From Candidatus Bathyarchaeota archaeon (GTDB lineage Archaea > Thermoproteota > Bathyarchaeia > TCS64), in the NCBI GenBank assembly GCA_026394265.1, contig JAPKYO010000025.1, forward strand, positions 1 through 50,834: 50,834 nucleotides of DNA, in the 5' to 3' direction. The stretch's first letter is position 1. Each line of letters opens with the position of its first letter. The notes beneath the pieces are model-generated. The model saw nothing but the letters and a program-made list of their open reading frames with translations. It was not told the DNA's origin and searched no databases. The translations under genes were made by a program, and so were the position numbers. Positions 40,135-47,632 of the stretch are shown piece by piece.

Positions 40135-40410
40135 TTAATCTCCCCCCTCAGGTGCTAGTGTTTGATCGGCTTCTGGGATTATCACCCTAACAGCGTAATA
40201 TGTGCCAACACTACCATCCCTTTCGTAGCAGAAAAATACATTGGGGAAAGCCTTTTGGATTATGCTTTTTATTATCTTTTCCTGCCCCGTGACACATCGA
40301 AATATCATTATTGATGTCTGATTGTTAAACTCCTTATTGGGGGCTTCAATCGTTTCCTTAACTTGTGCTTCAGGCTCAACTAACTTGTGAGTTTTCCTTT
40401 GTGTTACCAT
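40135..40410 (-). CDS. Small protein coupled to the MCM-like gene
   Basis: About 91 residues from ATG 40410 (GTG 40422 is also in frame). A charged N-terminus is followed by IMIFRCVTGQEKIIKSIIQK and FFCYERDGSVGTYYAVRVII, which looks like a small alpha/beta domain. Its stop is 3 bp before the MCM-like gene start, so the two are probably one operon and it may be an accessory replication protein. Family not recognised. Confidence 0.5.
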   Translation of the reverse strand: MVTQRKTHKLVEPEAQVKETIEAPNKEFNNQTSIMIFRCVTGQEKIIKSIIQKAFPNVFFCYERDGSVGTYYAVRVIIPEADQTLAPEGGD

Positions 40411-40489
40411 TTTATTCTTCACTTCTATTATTCTACTTCTAATATGCTCTGTTTACTTCATCACTATGTCATGATAATTAAGGTTCATC

Positions 40490-40602
40490 GCAGGGGTGAA
40501 AACAAAGCAAAAGCCCCTGCTCCCCCTGTTCCGTTGCGGTGTTTCCACCCTATCCTAGTTCCCTATATAATCGAGAATCTTAGAAATAAATCGACTCTCG
40601 AT
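40490..40602. terminator. Two hairpins between element operons
   Basis: GCAGGGG (40490-40496) pairs with CCCCTGC (40514-40520), and ATCGAGA (40570-40576) with TCTCGAT (40596-40602). They lie just beyond the end of the 40604-41842 operon and before the next operon on the same strand, so termination or transcript-end stability is likely. Neither is followed by a perfect T tract. Confidence 0.35.
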
Positions 40603-40603
40603 A

Positions 40604-40840
40604 TCACATATCTGTGACAATTATTTTATGATGATCAAATCCTCTACATATATGGAGTTGAAGGAGGTTGTAATTTTCCTTCCCTTTCGCTCCGAATACA
40701 ACCATAAGAGCTGCCATATTTAATGCGGATTGAAACATCATGTTGTGCTGTGCCGGTGTAGAATCCCACATATTATCATAACTCGGAGTGGCGAGCTTGG
40801 AGCCATGATAACTGAGGTAATATTTCCCCAACACAAACAC
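40604..40840 (-). CDS. Small uncharacterised protein
   Basis: 78 residues from GTG 40840, two bases after the stop of the gene upstream. The middle is hydrophobic (MMFQSALNMAALMVVFGAKG), perhaps one membrane helix or a packed helix, and the end has several histidines and a cysteine. Its position in a tight operon is the main support. Confidence 0.4.
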   Translation of the reverse strand: MFVLGKYYLSYHGSKLATPSYDNMWDSTPAQHNMMFQSALNMAALMVVFGAKGKENYNLLQLHICRGFDHHKIIVTDM

Positions 40841-40842
40841 CC

Positions 40843-41076
40843 TTACTTGATTATTCCATTCGATAATCGCACGTTGCTTTCATCTGTGTCAATCTTCTTA
40901 GGCTTGACTGATCCACAATATTCTAGCCTTGAAAGCACGTTGAAAATACAATCATAAATTTCAGAACATTTTTTACAGTCCTCTTTTATATATACTCTCA
41001 TATTCAAAGGAATTTCTGTCCATATTCCGGTTTTATCATCTCTGATTAACAGCCCATCTTTAGAAATTTCACTCAT
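40843..41076 (-). CDS. Small cysteine-containing protein
   Basis: 77 residues from ATG 41076, which overlaps the stop of the 260-residue gene by 8 bp. It contains CKKCSEIYDCIFNVL and a further cysteine in EYCGSV, giving a possible metal site. Middle gene of a three-gene operon. Function unknown. Confidence 0.5.
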   Translation of the reverse strand: MSEISKDGLLIRDDKTGIWTEIPLNMRVYIKEDCKKCSEIYDCIFNVLSRLEYCGSVKPKKIDTDESNVRLSNGIIK

Positions 41077-41842
41077 CGTCTTCAACCACCTTTGATTTTA
41101 TCTTACCTTTAATTGAGATAGTAATTATATCCTCATCTCCAAGACTTGCTAAAACTTCTTTAGCTGTTGATATTGCTTCATCTCTGCGATCCAGTTCTCG
41201 CCTAGCCATTAGAACTAGCTCTGACATAGCCCGTTGTTCTAGTGTCCCGAAATTTCTATGTGGTCTTTCTACTCCGTCGTGTAAACTGTCTTTAATATTC
41301 TGTGGATCGCCATCATAGACCTTTTTATCTACATAGTCTGTGACTTCTAAATAATCTCTATCTTTTACAGTATGTGGTCGTTTAAATTCTCTCCTTAGGA
41401 GGTACGATTGACCGTCTGGATGTTGAACCCATGTAACCTTAGATTTGTTAGTGTCAAATTCGCCACCTTCTGATAAATCCTCTTGATCCTGTTTTACATA
41501 TTCTCGCAGTTTTGTGTTTAAATCACTTGCATCTCTCTGCTTTTCCTCAGAGTGTGGAATTTCTGTTGATAATATCTGTGCATCTTCAAGACTTCTTAAA
41601 TCAGATTCTATTAAAAGGTCTTTACAATAATGATCGACTTTGGCGAGATTTCTAAGCCCCTGATCTGAATCGTCAGATTTTTTGATTATTCGCGCATAGA
41701 ACCTAACATTCTCTTTAAACTGCTGTGCATTAAGGGGTGTTTTATCCCCCCATGTTGATTGATTGAATTTTGGTTCCTTATTAACGCGATTCCATTCTAA
41801 ACGCCTTTCTAAAATTGATATTCGCTTATCTTTTTCACTCAT
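41069..41842 (-). CDS. Uncharacterised charged protein of about 257 aa
   Basis: No family is recognised. The protein is very hydrophilic, with an N-terminal coiled-coil-like stretch (DKRISILERRLEWNRVNKE), a central region rich in Asp/Glu/Lys, and a C-terminal helix pair (RAMSELVLMARRELDRRDEA) followed by a strand-like IITISIKGKIKSKV. Aromatic and GDKTPLN-type segments are scattered. There are no membrane segments. ATG 41842 is preferred to the start at 41851 because it follows the AT-rich stretch more closely. It could be a structural or nucleoprotein component of the element. Confidence 0.55.
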   Translation of the reverse strand: MSEKDKRISILERRLEWNRVNKEPKFNQSTWGDKTPLNAQQFKENVRFYARIIKKSDDSDQGLRNLAKVDHYCKDLLIESDLRSLEDAQILSTEIPHSEEKQRDASDLNTKLREYVKQDQEDLSEGGEFDTNKSKVTWVQHPDGQSYLLRREFKRPHTVKDRDYLEVTDYVDKKVYDGDPQNIKDSLHDGVERPHRNFGTLEQRAMSELVLMARRELDRRDEAISTAKEVLASLGDEDIITISIKGKIKSKVVEDDE

Positions 41843-41852
41843 ATATAACACC

Positions 41853-42023
41853 TCAAAAAGTTACAGCTAATATTAGCTCTCCTCTACTGATTTTATCTTC
41901 AATATCTTGTGATAATAAACCACTAACTACTAAATTTCCTGATAAGTCATAGACAGCCCCAGCCCTTTTTTCTTTTATCTGAATTTTCTTATCTTCGATT
42001 TTATGGGCTTTTTTATTAGTCAT
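41853..42023 (-). CDS. Small basic protein, 56 aa
   Basis: A short gene from ATG 42023 to TGA 41853, overlapping the stop of the RHH regulator by 4 bp (ATGA). The product has a Lys-rich N-terminus (MTNKKAHKIEDKKIQIKEKR) and a compact AVYDLSGNLVVSGLLSQDIE with strand pattern like a small beta domain. It may be a partner of the regulator, as in toxin-antitoxin or copy-control pairs. Confidence 0.6.
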   Translation of the reverse strand: MTNKKAHKIEDKKIQIKEKRAGAVYDLSGNLVVSGLLSQDIEDKISRGELILAVTF

Positions 42024-42184
42024 TCTTTAAACTCACCCGATTCTATTAAATGCTTCATATAATATCTTAATGAACTTCTGAGAACTTGCGATTTGCTTTG
42101 GTCTAGTGAAACTGATAACTTGGTTAATAGCTCATAGGTTTCAGGCGACCATGAGATACTAGATGATATTCTTTTAACCGTCAT
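42020..42184 (-). CDS. Ribbon-helix-helix (CopG/Arc-type) transcriptional regulator
   Basis: 54 residues from ATG 42184, with GGTGAG eight bases upstream; a start at 42208 would put the ribosome-binding site inside the gene. The pattern is one strand (VKRISSSISW) then two helices (SPETYELLTKLSVSLDQSKS, QVLRSSLRYYMKHLIE), the compact RHH fold that binds DNA as a dimer. It probably controls its own operon through the palindrome at 42222, and perhaps copy number or the next genes. Confidence 0.75.
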   Translation of the reverse strand: MTVKRISSSISWSPETYELLTKLSVSLDQSKSQVLRSSLRYYMKHLIESGEFKE

Positions 42185-42221
42185 AATATTCTCACCTTTA
42201 ACACGCACACATTATCACTAG

Positions 42222-42233
42222 AGTCTTAAGACT
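42222..42233. promoter_or_regulatory. Palindromic operator candidate for the RHH regulator
   Basis: AGTCTTAAGACT is a perfect 12-bp palindrome about 40 bp upstream of the regulator's ATG at 42184, in the promoter zone. RHH dimers bind such short symmetric sites. Autoregulation is inferred. Confidence 0.45.
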
Positions 42234-42573
42234 TCTTAACTGGTGCTGAGTAACTAGACCCCACACTGTCCTCCATAATAATGATCCTTCTCTATTGAGT
42301 CTGATAACTTAAAATAATGCCTCTTTAATTAAATGGATGTGAAATATTCAAAATACTCTCTTTGCAAGGCATTTAGCTAAATCTAGTTACCACAACTATC
42401 TTTTGCTATCTTCATTATATGATAGTTATATTACTCACTTCATACCATGTCGGGCTGATCTGAGTCAATCCTTTAGGCTGTTATCGGGCTTTAAAGGGCT
42501 TGCCATATTTAATATATAATAAAAGTTCCGAAAAGATGTAATGAGATATATAAAAACTGGGCTAAACTTGATT
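42234..42573. other. AT-rich intergenic region between RHH and membrane-protein genes
   Basis: Contains AACTATC (42394-42400) and GATAGTT (42421-42427) as a small inverted repeat, several runs of A/T near 42510-42550, and no open frame of note. It may hold the termination signal of the membrane gene and the promoter of the regulator. Confidence 0.35.
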
Positions 42574-43437
42574 TTAAAAAATATTCAAATTATGCATTAT
42601 AATTATTACTGTTGATGCAATTGTTATAATTGCAGATAATGTAGCTATTAGCTGATAATTCTCTTTCAAAAATTTACTCAATCTATCAGCTAATGTTAAA
42701 TCTGTTTTTATCATTTCATTTGTTTTAATACTACTATCTATTTTACGGAAAAATAAAAATGAGTCTGATCTTATTATCGTTAAATTTTTAGTTTTTAAAG
42801 TTAAAATAAAATTTTGAAATACGTCGTTATATTTATTTGGCTCTATGTATTTCTGGGAGTTAATATTATTAATTATTCTATTTAGTAGATCTTTATTTAA
42901 TCTTCTCTCATGAAGATTGTTTAAATAATCAAATCCTATTTTTAAGTCTTTTATTTGATGATATTTAGTATAATTTATTAAATATACTATTGTTAAGTCC
43001 ACTGAATCAACAAAAAAATTAATATATAATAATAAATATGTTGCAATATATAGAATTACTATTAATATAAATGTATAATTTATAAATAAATTAAACATTG
43101 CTGACAAAATATATATTCCAATAAATAAAAATCCAATCGTTTTACCTATCGTTAAATAATAATAGTAGTAATCGTAACCAATTATTTTAATTATCAAATG
43201 GTGTTTAAATTGATCTATTTTTTTTAAATCTGAAAGTCCTGAAACAAAAAATACTCCTGTTATAATTATAATATAAAATATTAATAAATTTATTATCGGT
43301 GTTATGTAATTTGTATATTCAGAAAAATTATAGCCATGTACATATAAATATGGTATATTGATAATAACTATAATGAGAAACATACTTTTGACTAGGGAAC
43401 TAAATAATATTTCCCACTTCTTGATCTTACTTTCCAT
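42574..43437 (-). CDS. AT-rich multi-pass membrane protein of the element
   Basis: 287 residues, extremely rich in Ile, Asn, Tyr and Leu. About six hydrophobic segments are visible: near residues 13-33, 45-68, 95-115, 116-140 and a final one at about 262-284. Between the fourth and last is a charged soluble domain (LKIGFDYLNNLHERRLNKDL). Family not recognised. It is the outermost gene of the element on the right. Confidence 0.6.
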   Translation of the reverse strand: MESKIKKWEILFSSLVKSMFLIIVIINIPYLYVHGYNFSEYTNYITPIINLLIFYIIIITGVFFVSGLSDLKKIDQFKHHLIIKIIGYDYYYYYLTIGKTIGFLFIGIYILSAMFNLFINYTFILIVILYIATYLLLYINFFVDSVDLTIVYLINYTKYHQIKDLKIGFDYLNNLHERRLNKDLLNRIINNINSQKYIEPNKYNDVFQNFILTLKTKNLTIIRSDSFLFFRKIDSSIKTNEMIKTDLTLADRLSKFLKENYQLIATLSAIITIASTVIIIMHNLNIF

Positions 43438-43667
43438 TTAATATTCCAACTAATAACCCACTCTCAACTCTATATAAAACTAATGATTGATAGGTTTTGC
43501 GCGCGCGTGGTCAAAATACCCAGTTTACTTCGGATATATCGCTATTTTTATAGGTCTTAAAGCAAGTTTAACGCGGGTTAGGTGTTCGGTATGTTCCGCA
43601 CCCACGAAACAGCCGAACTCTATCCCACTAAAAAAGCGGGGGGAAAGGGAGGAAATCAACGAAAATT
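43438..43667. other. Right junction region of the element
   Basis: Composition moves from AT-rich to GC-rich across this stretch. It contains GCGCGCGCGTGG and short inverted bits, but no tRNA gene and no repeat longer than about 7 bp shared with the left junction (only GTCTTAA matches). AT-rich TATTTTTATAGG at about 43545 is a possible promoter for the transaldolase gene. Confidence 0.35.
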
Positions 43668-44315
43668 ATGCTATTCTTCATAGACACCGCCGACATCGCC
43701 ATGATCAAGAAGTACTACAGCATAGGCGTCGTCGACGGGGTGACAACAAACCCGACGCTCATCGCCAAGAGCGGGCGCAAGTTCGAGGACGTAGTCAAGG
43801 AGATCACACAGGTCGTCAAGGGGCCGATAAGCGTCGAGGCCTGCAGCACCAACGCCGACGACCTCATCGCCGAGGCGAAGAAGATAGCCGCCTACGGCGA
43901 GAACATCGTCGTCAAGATACCCATGACCGCCGAGGGCTTGAAGGCGGTCAAGGTGCTCGACAAGCTGGGCATCAAGACGAACGTGACCCTCATCTTCTCC
44001 GCCAACCAGGCGCTACTCGCAGCGAAGGCGGGGGCAACATACGTCAGCGTCTTCGTGGGGCGCCTCGACGACAGGGGCCAGGACGGGATGGAGGTCATCG
44101 AGGAGGTCATGGACATCCTCGACAACTACGACCTGCCGAGCAAGCTCATCGTCGCCAGCATAAGGCACCCGCGCCACGTCACCGACTCCGCCCGCATGGG
44201 CGCACACGTCGCCACCATCCCACCCGACATCATAGAGAAGATGCTCAGCCACCCCCTGACAGATGATGGACTCCGCATCTTCGCCAAGGACTGGGAGAAG
44301 GTCCAGAAAGCCTAA
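43668..44315 (+). CDS. Transaldolase / fructose-6-phosphate aldolase family protein
   Basis: A 215-residue short-form transaldolase (TalC/MipB type). It contains [35 protein letters not shown], the Schiff-base lysine region [35 protein letters not shown] and [15 protein letters not shown]. It moves a dihydroxyacetone unit between sugar phosphates or cleaves fructose 6-phosphate. It fits with the split transketolase at 28509-30263 in the non-oxidative pentose phosphate pathway. It is the first host gene after the element. Confidence 0.93.
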   Translation: MLFFIDTADIAMIKKYYSIGVVDGVTTNPTLIAKSGRKFEDVVKEITQVVKGPISVEACSTNADDLIAEAKKIAAYGENIVVKIPMTAEGLKAVKVLDKLGIKTNVTLIFSANQALLAAKAGATYVSVFVGRLDDRGQDGMEVIEEVMDILDNYDLPSKLIVASIRHPRHVTDSARMGAHVATIPPDIIEKMLSHPLTDDGLRIFAKDWEKVQKA

Positions 44316-44370
44316 CCCCCCTTTAGTAAACTGTTTAAGCGGCGCATCCAGAGACAAGACGGAGCCGGAA

Positions 44371-45471
44371 ATGAGGGCACGCAGCGTAGCGCCGCTTCTA
44401 GTCATACTCATACTGCTAGTCCAGATAGTCCCAGCGCACGCGGCGACGTCAAACTACAGTTACACGGAGACCTACACGTTCGAGAACAGGGGTAGCTCCC
44501 CCGTCACACTCACCAAGGACGACGTCGCCGTCCCCCTCTTCCTGAGCAACGAGTACCAGACGATAACGATCACCTCCAGCAGCCCCTCCCTCCGGACGCC
44601 TTACCCGGACGAGGACGGGAACATGCTCTCCGACCCCAACCTGAACCTGACCCTACAGCCGGGCGGCAAGATCACATTCACGGTCACCTACCAGATCAAA
44701 TCATCTGATGCGCCTGTGCCCCAGCTAAGCCTCTCAACGGCGGGGACCGCATCCGACATCCCATCCTCCCTCGTCTCACAGTACACGGCCACCACCGATA
44801 CCTTCTGGGCGAACGACACGCGGATCGCCACACTCGCACGTAGCCTCACGGCCGGTGAACCCACCGTCCTCGGCAAAGTCTCACGCCTCGTCAAGTGGTT
44901 CAACGCCAACGTCACCTACTCCACCCACGAGATACCCCTCTACCCGAACCAGACACTAACGCAGAAGCAGGGAGACTGCGACGACCAGTCCATCCTCCTC
45001 ATAAGCATGCTCAGGAGCCTCGGCATACCCGCCTACCTCGAGATAGGCGTCGTCTTCAACTCCGGCATCAGCGGAGACGACACAGTCTGGAGTGGCCACC
45101 TCTCCATAAAGGAGACGGGGCTCGCCTGGCACGGCTGGGCCATGATCTACACCCCCCCGTGGGGCTGGATACCCGTAGACCTCACACTAGTCAGCGACAG
45201 CGACCCCCTCCAGATGATTAAGAAGGCCCCGGAGTACACCGCCCCCGTCGTGACCGCGATGAAGATATCCTCTCAGGGATACACGAGCCTGAGCGTCGAG
45301 ACCCGTCAACGCATAATCTCCTCAAGCATCTACATCACCTCGACGGAGACCGCCGAGGGGGTGCAGGCGAGCTGGGTCAACCCGACGATGATCCTCCTCG
45401 CCGTCGGCCTCTCCGCCGCCATCGGCTTCATGTTCTACACTGCCCGGCGACGGAAGCAGCAGCCGATATAA
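44371..45471 (+). CDS. Secreted transglutaminase-like protein with C-terminal anchor
   Basis: 366 residues from ATG 44371, which starts a signal peptide (RSVAPLLVILILLVQIVPAHA); the frame continues upstream into the transaldolase gene, but that is not a start. GGAG six bases upstream supports it. The core has KQGDCDDQSILLISMLRSLG, HGWAMIYTPPWGWIPVDLT, matching the Cys, His and Asp of transglutaminase-like thiol enzymes. A final hydrophobic segment and RRRKQQ tail anchor it. It is the second such exoprotein in the window, smaller than that at 21049. Confidence 0.85.
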   Translation: MRARSVAPLLVILILLVQIVPAHAATSNYSYTETYTFENRGSSPVTLTKDDVAVPLFLSNEYQTITITSSSPSLRTPYPDEDGNMLSDPNLNLTLQPGGKITFTVTYQIKSSDAPVPQLSLSTAGTASDIPSSLVSQYTATTDTFWANDTRIATLARSLTAGEPTVLGKVSRLVKWFNANVTYSTHEIPLYPNQTLTQKQGDCDDQSILLISMLRSLGIPAYLEIGVVFNSGISGDDTVWSGHLSIKETGLAWHGWAMIYTPPWGWIPVDLTLVSDSDPLQMIKKAPEYTAPVVTAMKISSQGYTSLSVETRQRIISSSIYITSTETAEGVQASWVNPTMILLAVGLSAAIGFMFYTARRRKQQPI

Positions 45472-45503
45472 GGCACCGAATCCAACCCTTCACAGGTGAG
45501 ATT

Positions 45504-46025
45504 TTGGAGATACCCGAGGCCATACTAAAGAGGAAGAGCGTACGCGCCTACGCCCCGAAGGGACTTACGGATGAGGAGCTTGAGACCATCATCAAGGCCG
45601 CGACCAGCGCACCCAGCGCGGGGAACATGCAGCCGTGGGGCTTCGTCGCGGTCAGGGACCGCGGCGCCAAGGAGGCGCTGGTCGAGGCCTCCCACGGCCA
45701 GTCATTCATAGCGTCCGCGCCGGTAGTAGTCGTCGTTTGCACGGACTCCGCGAAGACCACTCCCCGGTACGGCGAGAGGGGGGAGAAGCTCTACTGCCTT
45801 CAGGACACGGCGGCCGCCGTCGAGAACATAATGATAACTGCCGCCCACAACGGGTTGGGCACGTGCTGGATAGGCGCCTTCGACGAGGGGATGGCCGCCG
45901 AGGCGATCGGCCTCCCAGAAGGCATACGACCCGTCGCCATGGTCCCCGTCGGCTACCCCGCCCAGGACCCCACGCCAAGACCCAGGCGCCCCGTCGCAGA
46001 AGTCCTACACATGGACCACTGGTAA
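45504..46025 (+). CDS. Nitroreductase family protein
   Basis: A 173-residue FMN-binding oxidoreductase. ILKRKSVRAYAPKGLTDEEL near the N-terminus with the conserved RSVR, AATSAPSAGNMQPWGFVAV and AAHNGLGTCWIGAFDE are family blocks. It likely reduces nitro or quinone-like compounds, or a cofactor, with NAD(P)H. TTG 45504 has GGTGAG six bases upstream. It lies upstream of the lipoate ligase genes but with a T-rich gap, so it may be separate. Confidence 0.88.
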   Translation: MEIPEAILKRKSVRAYAPKGLTDEELETIIKAATSAPSAGNMQPWGFVAVRDRGAKEALVEASHGQSFIASAPVVVVVCTDSAKTTPRYGERGEKLYCLQDTAAAVENIMITAAHNGLGTCWIGAFDEGMAAEAIGLPEGIRPVAMVPVGYPAQDPTPRPRRPVAEVLHMDHW

Positions 46026-46077
46026 AACCTCCAACCCTTTTTATCACCCATCCAACCACCCATAGACTCGACCCAGA

Positions 46078-46845
46078 TTGCCCCAGCGATTCAGGTTCCT
46101 CGACCTCAAAGTCAACGACGCCTACACGAACATGGCGGTAGACGAGGCCATAACCAAGGCACGGGGGGAGGGGAAGGTCCCCGACACGCTCAGATTCTAC
46201 ATGTGGAAGCCGAGCGCCGTAACCCTCGGCTACTTCCTAAGCGTCGAGGACGAGGTCAACCTCGAAGCCCTCAACCGCTTCGGCTTCAGCCTCAACCGGC
46301 GCATAAGCGGGGGCGGCGCCGTCCTCAACAGCGAGAAGGGGGAGATCACGTACAGCGTCATCCTAAAGGAGGACGACCCCCGGGTGAGCACGGACCCCGT
46401 CGAGTCCTACCACCTGCTCTGCCAGGGCATCGTCGACGCCCTCGACGTCCTCGGCATCAAGGCCGAGTTCAAGCCCATCAACGACATAATCGTGGCGGGG
46501 AAGAAGATAAGCGGCAATGCCCAGATCAGGCGCTACGGCGCCGTCCTCCACCACGGCACACTCCTCGTCGACTTCGACGCCAAGGAGATGTTCGGCGTAC
46601 TCAAGATATCTAAGGAGAAGCTCAGCGACAAGATGATCCAGCATGCCGAGGACCGCGTCACCACCATACGCCGACTCCTCGGGCGCCCGATAGGCTTCCC
46701 CGAGGTCAGGGACGCCCTCGAGAAGGGGTACCGGAAGGCACTAGACGCCGAACTCGTCAAGGGCGAACTCACCCCCTACGAGGAGGAGCTCGTCAAACAG
46801 CTCAGGGCACGCTACGCGAGCAGGGAGTGGATATACCGGAGGTAG
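46078..46845 (+). CDS. lplA: Lipoate-protein ligase A, catalytic domain
   Basis: 255 residues matching LplA: NMAVDEAITKARGEGKVPDTLRFYMWKP, then LNRRISGGGAVLNSEKGEITYSVI and NDIIVAGKKISGNAQIRRYGAVLHHGTLLVDFD. The enzyme activates lipoate with ATP and attaches it to E2 or H proteins. The C-terminal accessory domain of bacterial LplA is absent here and is encoded by the next gene. The start is TTG 46078. Confidence 0.92.
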   Translation: MPQRFRFLDLKVNDAYTNMAVDEAITKARGEGKVPDTLRFYMWKPSAVTLGYFLSVEDEVNLEALNRFGFSLNRRISGGGAVLNSEKGEITYSVILKEDDPRVSTDPVESYHLLCQGIVDALDVLGIKAEFKPINDIIVAGKKISGNAQIRRYGAVLHHGTLLVDFDAKEMFGVLKISKEKLSDKMIQHAEDRVTTIRRLLGRPIGFPEVRDALEKGYRKALDAELVKGELTPYEEELVKQLRARYASREWIYRR

Positions 46846-46850
46846 CCGCG

Positions 46851-47129
46851 GTGAAGAGATTCGAGTACAAGGTCCCCGGCGGCAAACTCCTCCGAGCCAA
46901 ACTAGAGATCGAGGATGGCAAGATCAAATTCATACAACTCACGGGCGACTTCTTCATGGAGCCCGAGACCGACCTCGAGGAGCTTGAGGTGCGGCTCGTC
47001 GGCTCCGAGGTGGAGCCCACCCTCATCGATGCCGCGGTCAAGGGATTCTTCGCCGCTAGGAAGACGATGATCGCGGGCGCAGCCCCCGCCGACTTCGCTT
47101 ACATCATCAACCAGGCCATAAAAGCCTAA
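46851..47129 (+). CDS. lplB: Lipoate-protein ligase accessory domain (LplB-type)
   Basis: A 92-residue protein (KRFEYKVPGGKLLRAKLEIEDGKIK...) that matches the C-terminal accessory domain of bacterial LplA. In Thermoplasma the two are separate genes and the small subunit is needed for the adenylation step. GTG 46851 lies six bases after the lplA stop, so the pair is coupled. Earlier starts would fall inside lplA. Confidence 0.9.
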   Translation: MKRFEYKVPGGKLLRAKLEIEDGKIKFIQLTGDFFMEPETDLEELEVRLVGSEVEPTLIDAAVKGFFAARKTMIAGAAPADFAYIINQAIKA

Positions 47130-47145
47130 AATAGGCCCCCTTCTC

Positions 47146-47208
47146 ATTTTTCGCCGATTTTATCAGTTTATCCCCTGAATGGTACGAGGATAAAATATTT
47201 TTCGCCGA
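47146..47208. repeat. Paired direct and inverted repeats after lplB
   Basis: ATTTTTCGCCGA occurs twice as a direct repeat (47146-47157 and 47197-47208). Between them ATTTTATC (47157-47164) and GATAAAAT (47189-47196) are inverted. The T-rich strand suits transcription termination of the lipoate ligase operon; a regulatory role upstream of the ribosomal gene is also possible. Confidence 0.45.
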
Positions 47209-47425
47209 AAAGAGAACGTTTTTAACGTCTCTCCCCCACTATTAGTCTGTGATTTTGGAGACGCTCGACCACATGGTTAGCCGTAGGAAGAAACCGTGTA
47301 CGGGCGCAGATGTAACATCCACGATCTAACGAGGTCACAAGCCGACCCCACATCATAGTATCACAACGGCTTCGACGAGGCCCTGACCGGGCACAAAATC
47401 ATCGAGTAAACAGAGGTGAAAAACA
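47209..47425 (+). promoter_or_regulatory. Upstream region of the eS30 gene
   Basis: An imperfect palindrome GAGAACGTTTTTAACGTCTC lies at about 47210-47230 and may contain the TATA element. Short frames follow (from GTG 47250, 26 codons), with no recognisable protein. The stretch up to 47412 could be a leader of the ribosomal gene. Confidence 0.35.
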
Positions 47426-47605
47426 ATACCAACACACGGTTCGCTGACGAAGGCGGGAAAGGTGAGGGCGCAGACGCCCAAGATCGAGAAGTCCACGATG
47501 AGGAAGAGCAAAGGCTCAAGCCTCAAGGTACGCAGCCACTACACGACGCGTGTAATCCACCCCAAGCCCACTGATCGCAACGGAAGACCACAGAAGAGGT
47601 TCTAG
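47426..47605 (+). CDS. rps30e: Small ribosomal subunit protein eS30, apparent ATA start
   Basis: 59 residues reading (M)PTHGSLTKAGKVRAQTPKIE and a basic tail ending in RPQKRF. PTHGSLTKAGKVR is the near-invariant start of archaeal S30e. The codon in front of CCA is ATA (47426-47428), not ATG. GAGGTGA lies six bases upstream at the right spacing, and the frame has a TGA three codons earlier, so no other start is available. Unless there is a sequencing error, this gene uses AUA or is inactivated. eS30 binds in the small-subunit head/decoding area. A small ribosomal protein gene would be essential or nearly so. Confidence 0.85.
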   Translation: MPTHGSLTKAGKVRAQTPKIEKSTMRKSKGSSLKVRSHYTTRVIHPKPTDRNGRPQKRF

Positions 47606-47632
47606 CCTCCCCCTGCGGGTCACAGTTTTTTC

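Larger units (their letters stand above)
33120..43445. mobile_element. Integrated AT-rich element (plasmid- or virus-like)
   Basis: Base composition drops abruptly at about 33.1 kb and recovers at about 43.5 kb. Genes inside are typical of archaeal mobile elements: a tyrosine recombinase, a divergent MCM-like ATPase, a ribbon-helix-helix regulator, many small zinc-ribbon or unknown proteins and membrane proteins. The stretch 35.3-38.0 kb is less AT-rich than the rest, so the element may be composite. The integrase is intact and internal, unlike SSV-type elements whose integrase is split on integration. No tRNA gene or convincing direct repeat marks the ends, so the limits are given from composition only. 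Confidence 0.8.

Noticed and set aside
33120..43445. CRISPR array or cas genes in the element
   Set aside because: The only repeats are short AT-rich octamers without regular spacers; no Cas-like protein is seen.
33060..43667. GTCTTAA as attachment-site core shared by both junctions
   Set aside because: Seven bases is too short to exceed chance in AT-rich DNA, and neighbouring bases do not match.
43487..44266. A 259-residue frame across the right element junction
   Set aside because: It mostly overlaps the transaldolase gene in another phase and is Arg/His/Gln-rich shadow sequence.
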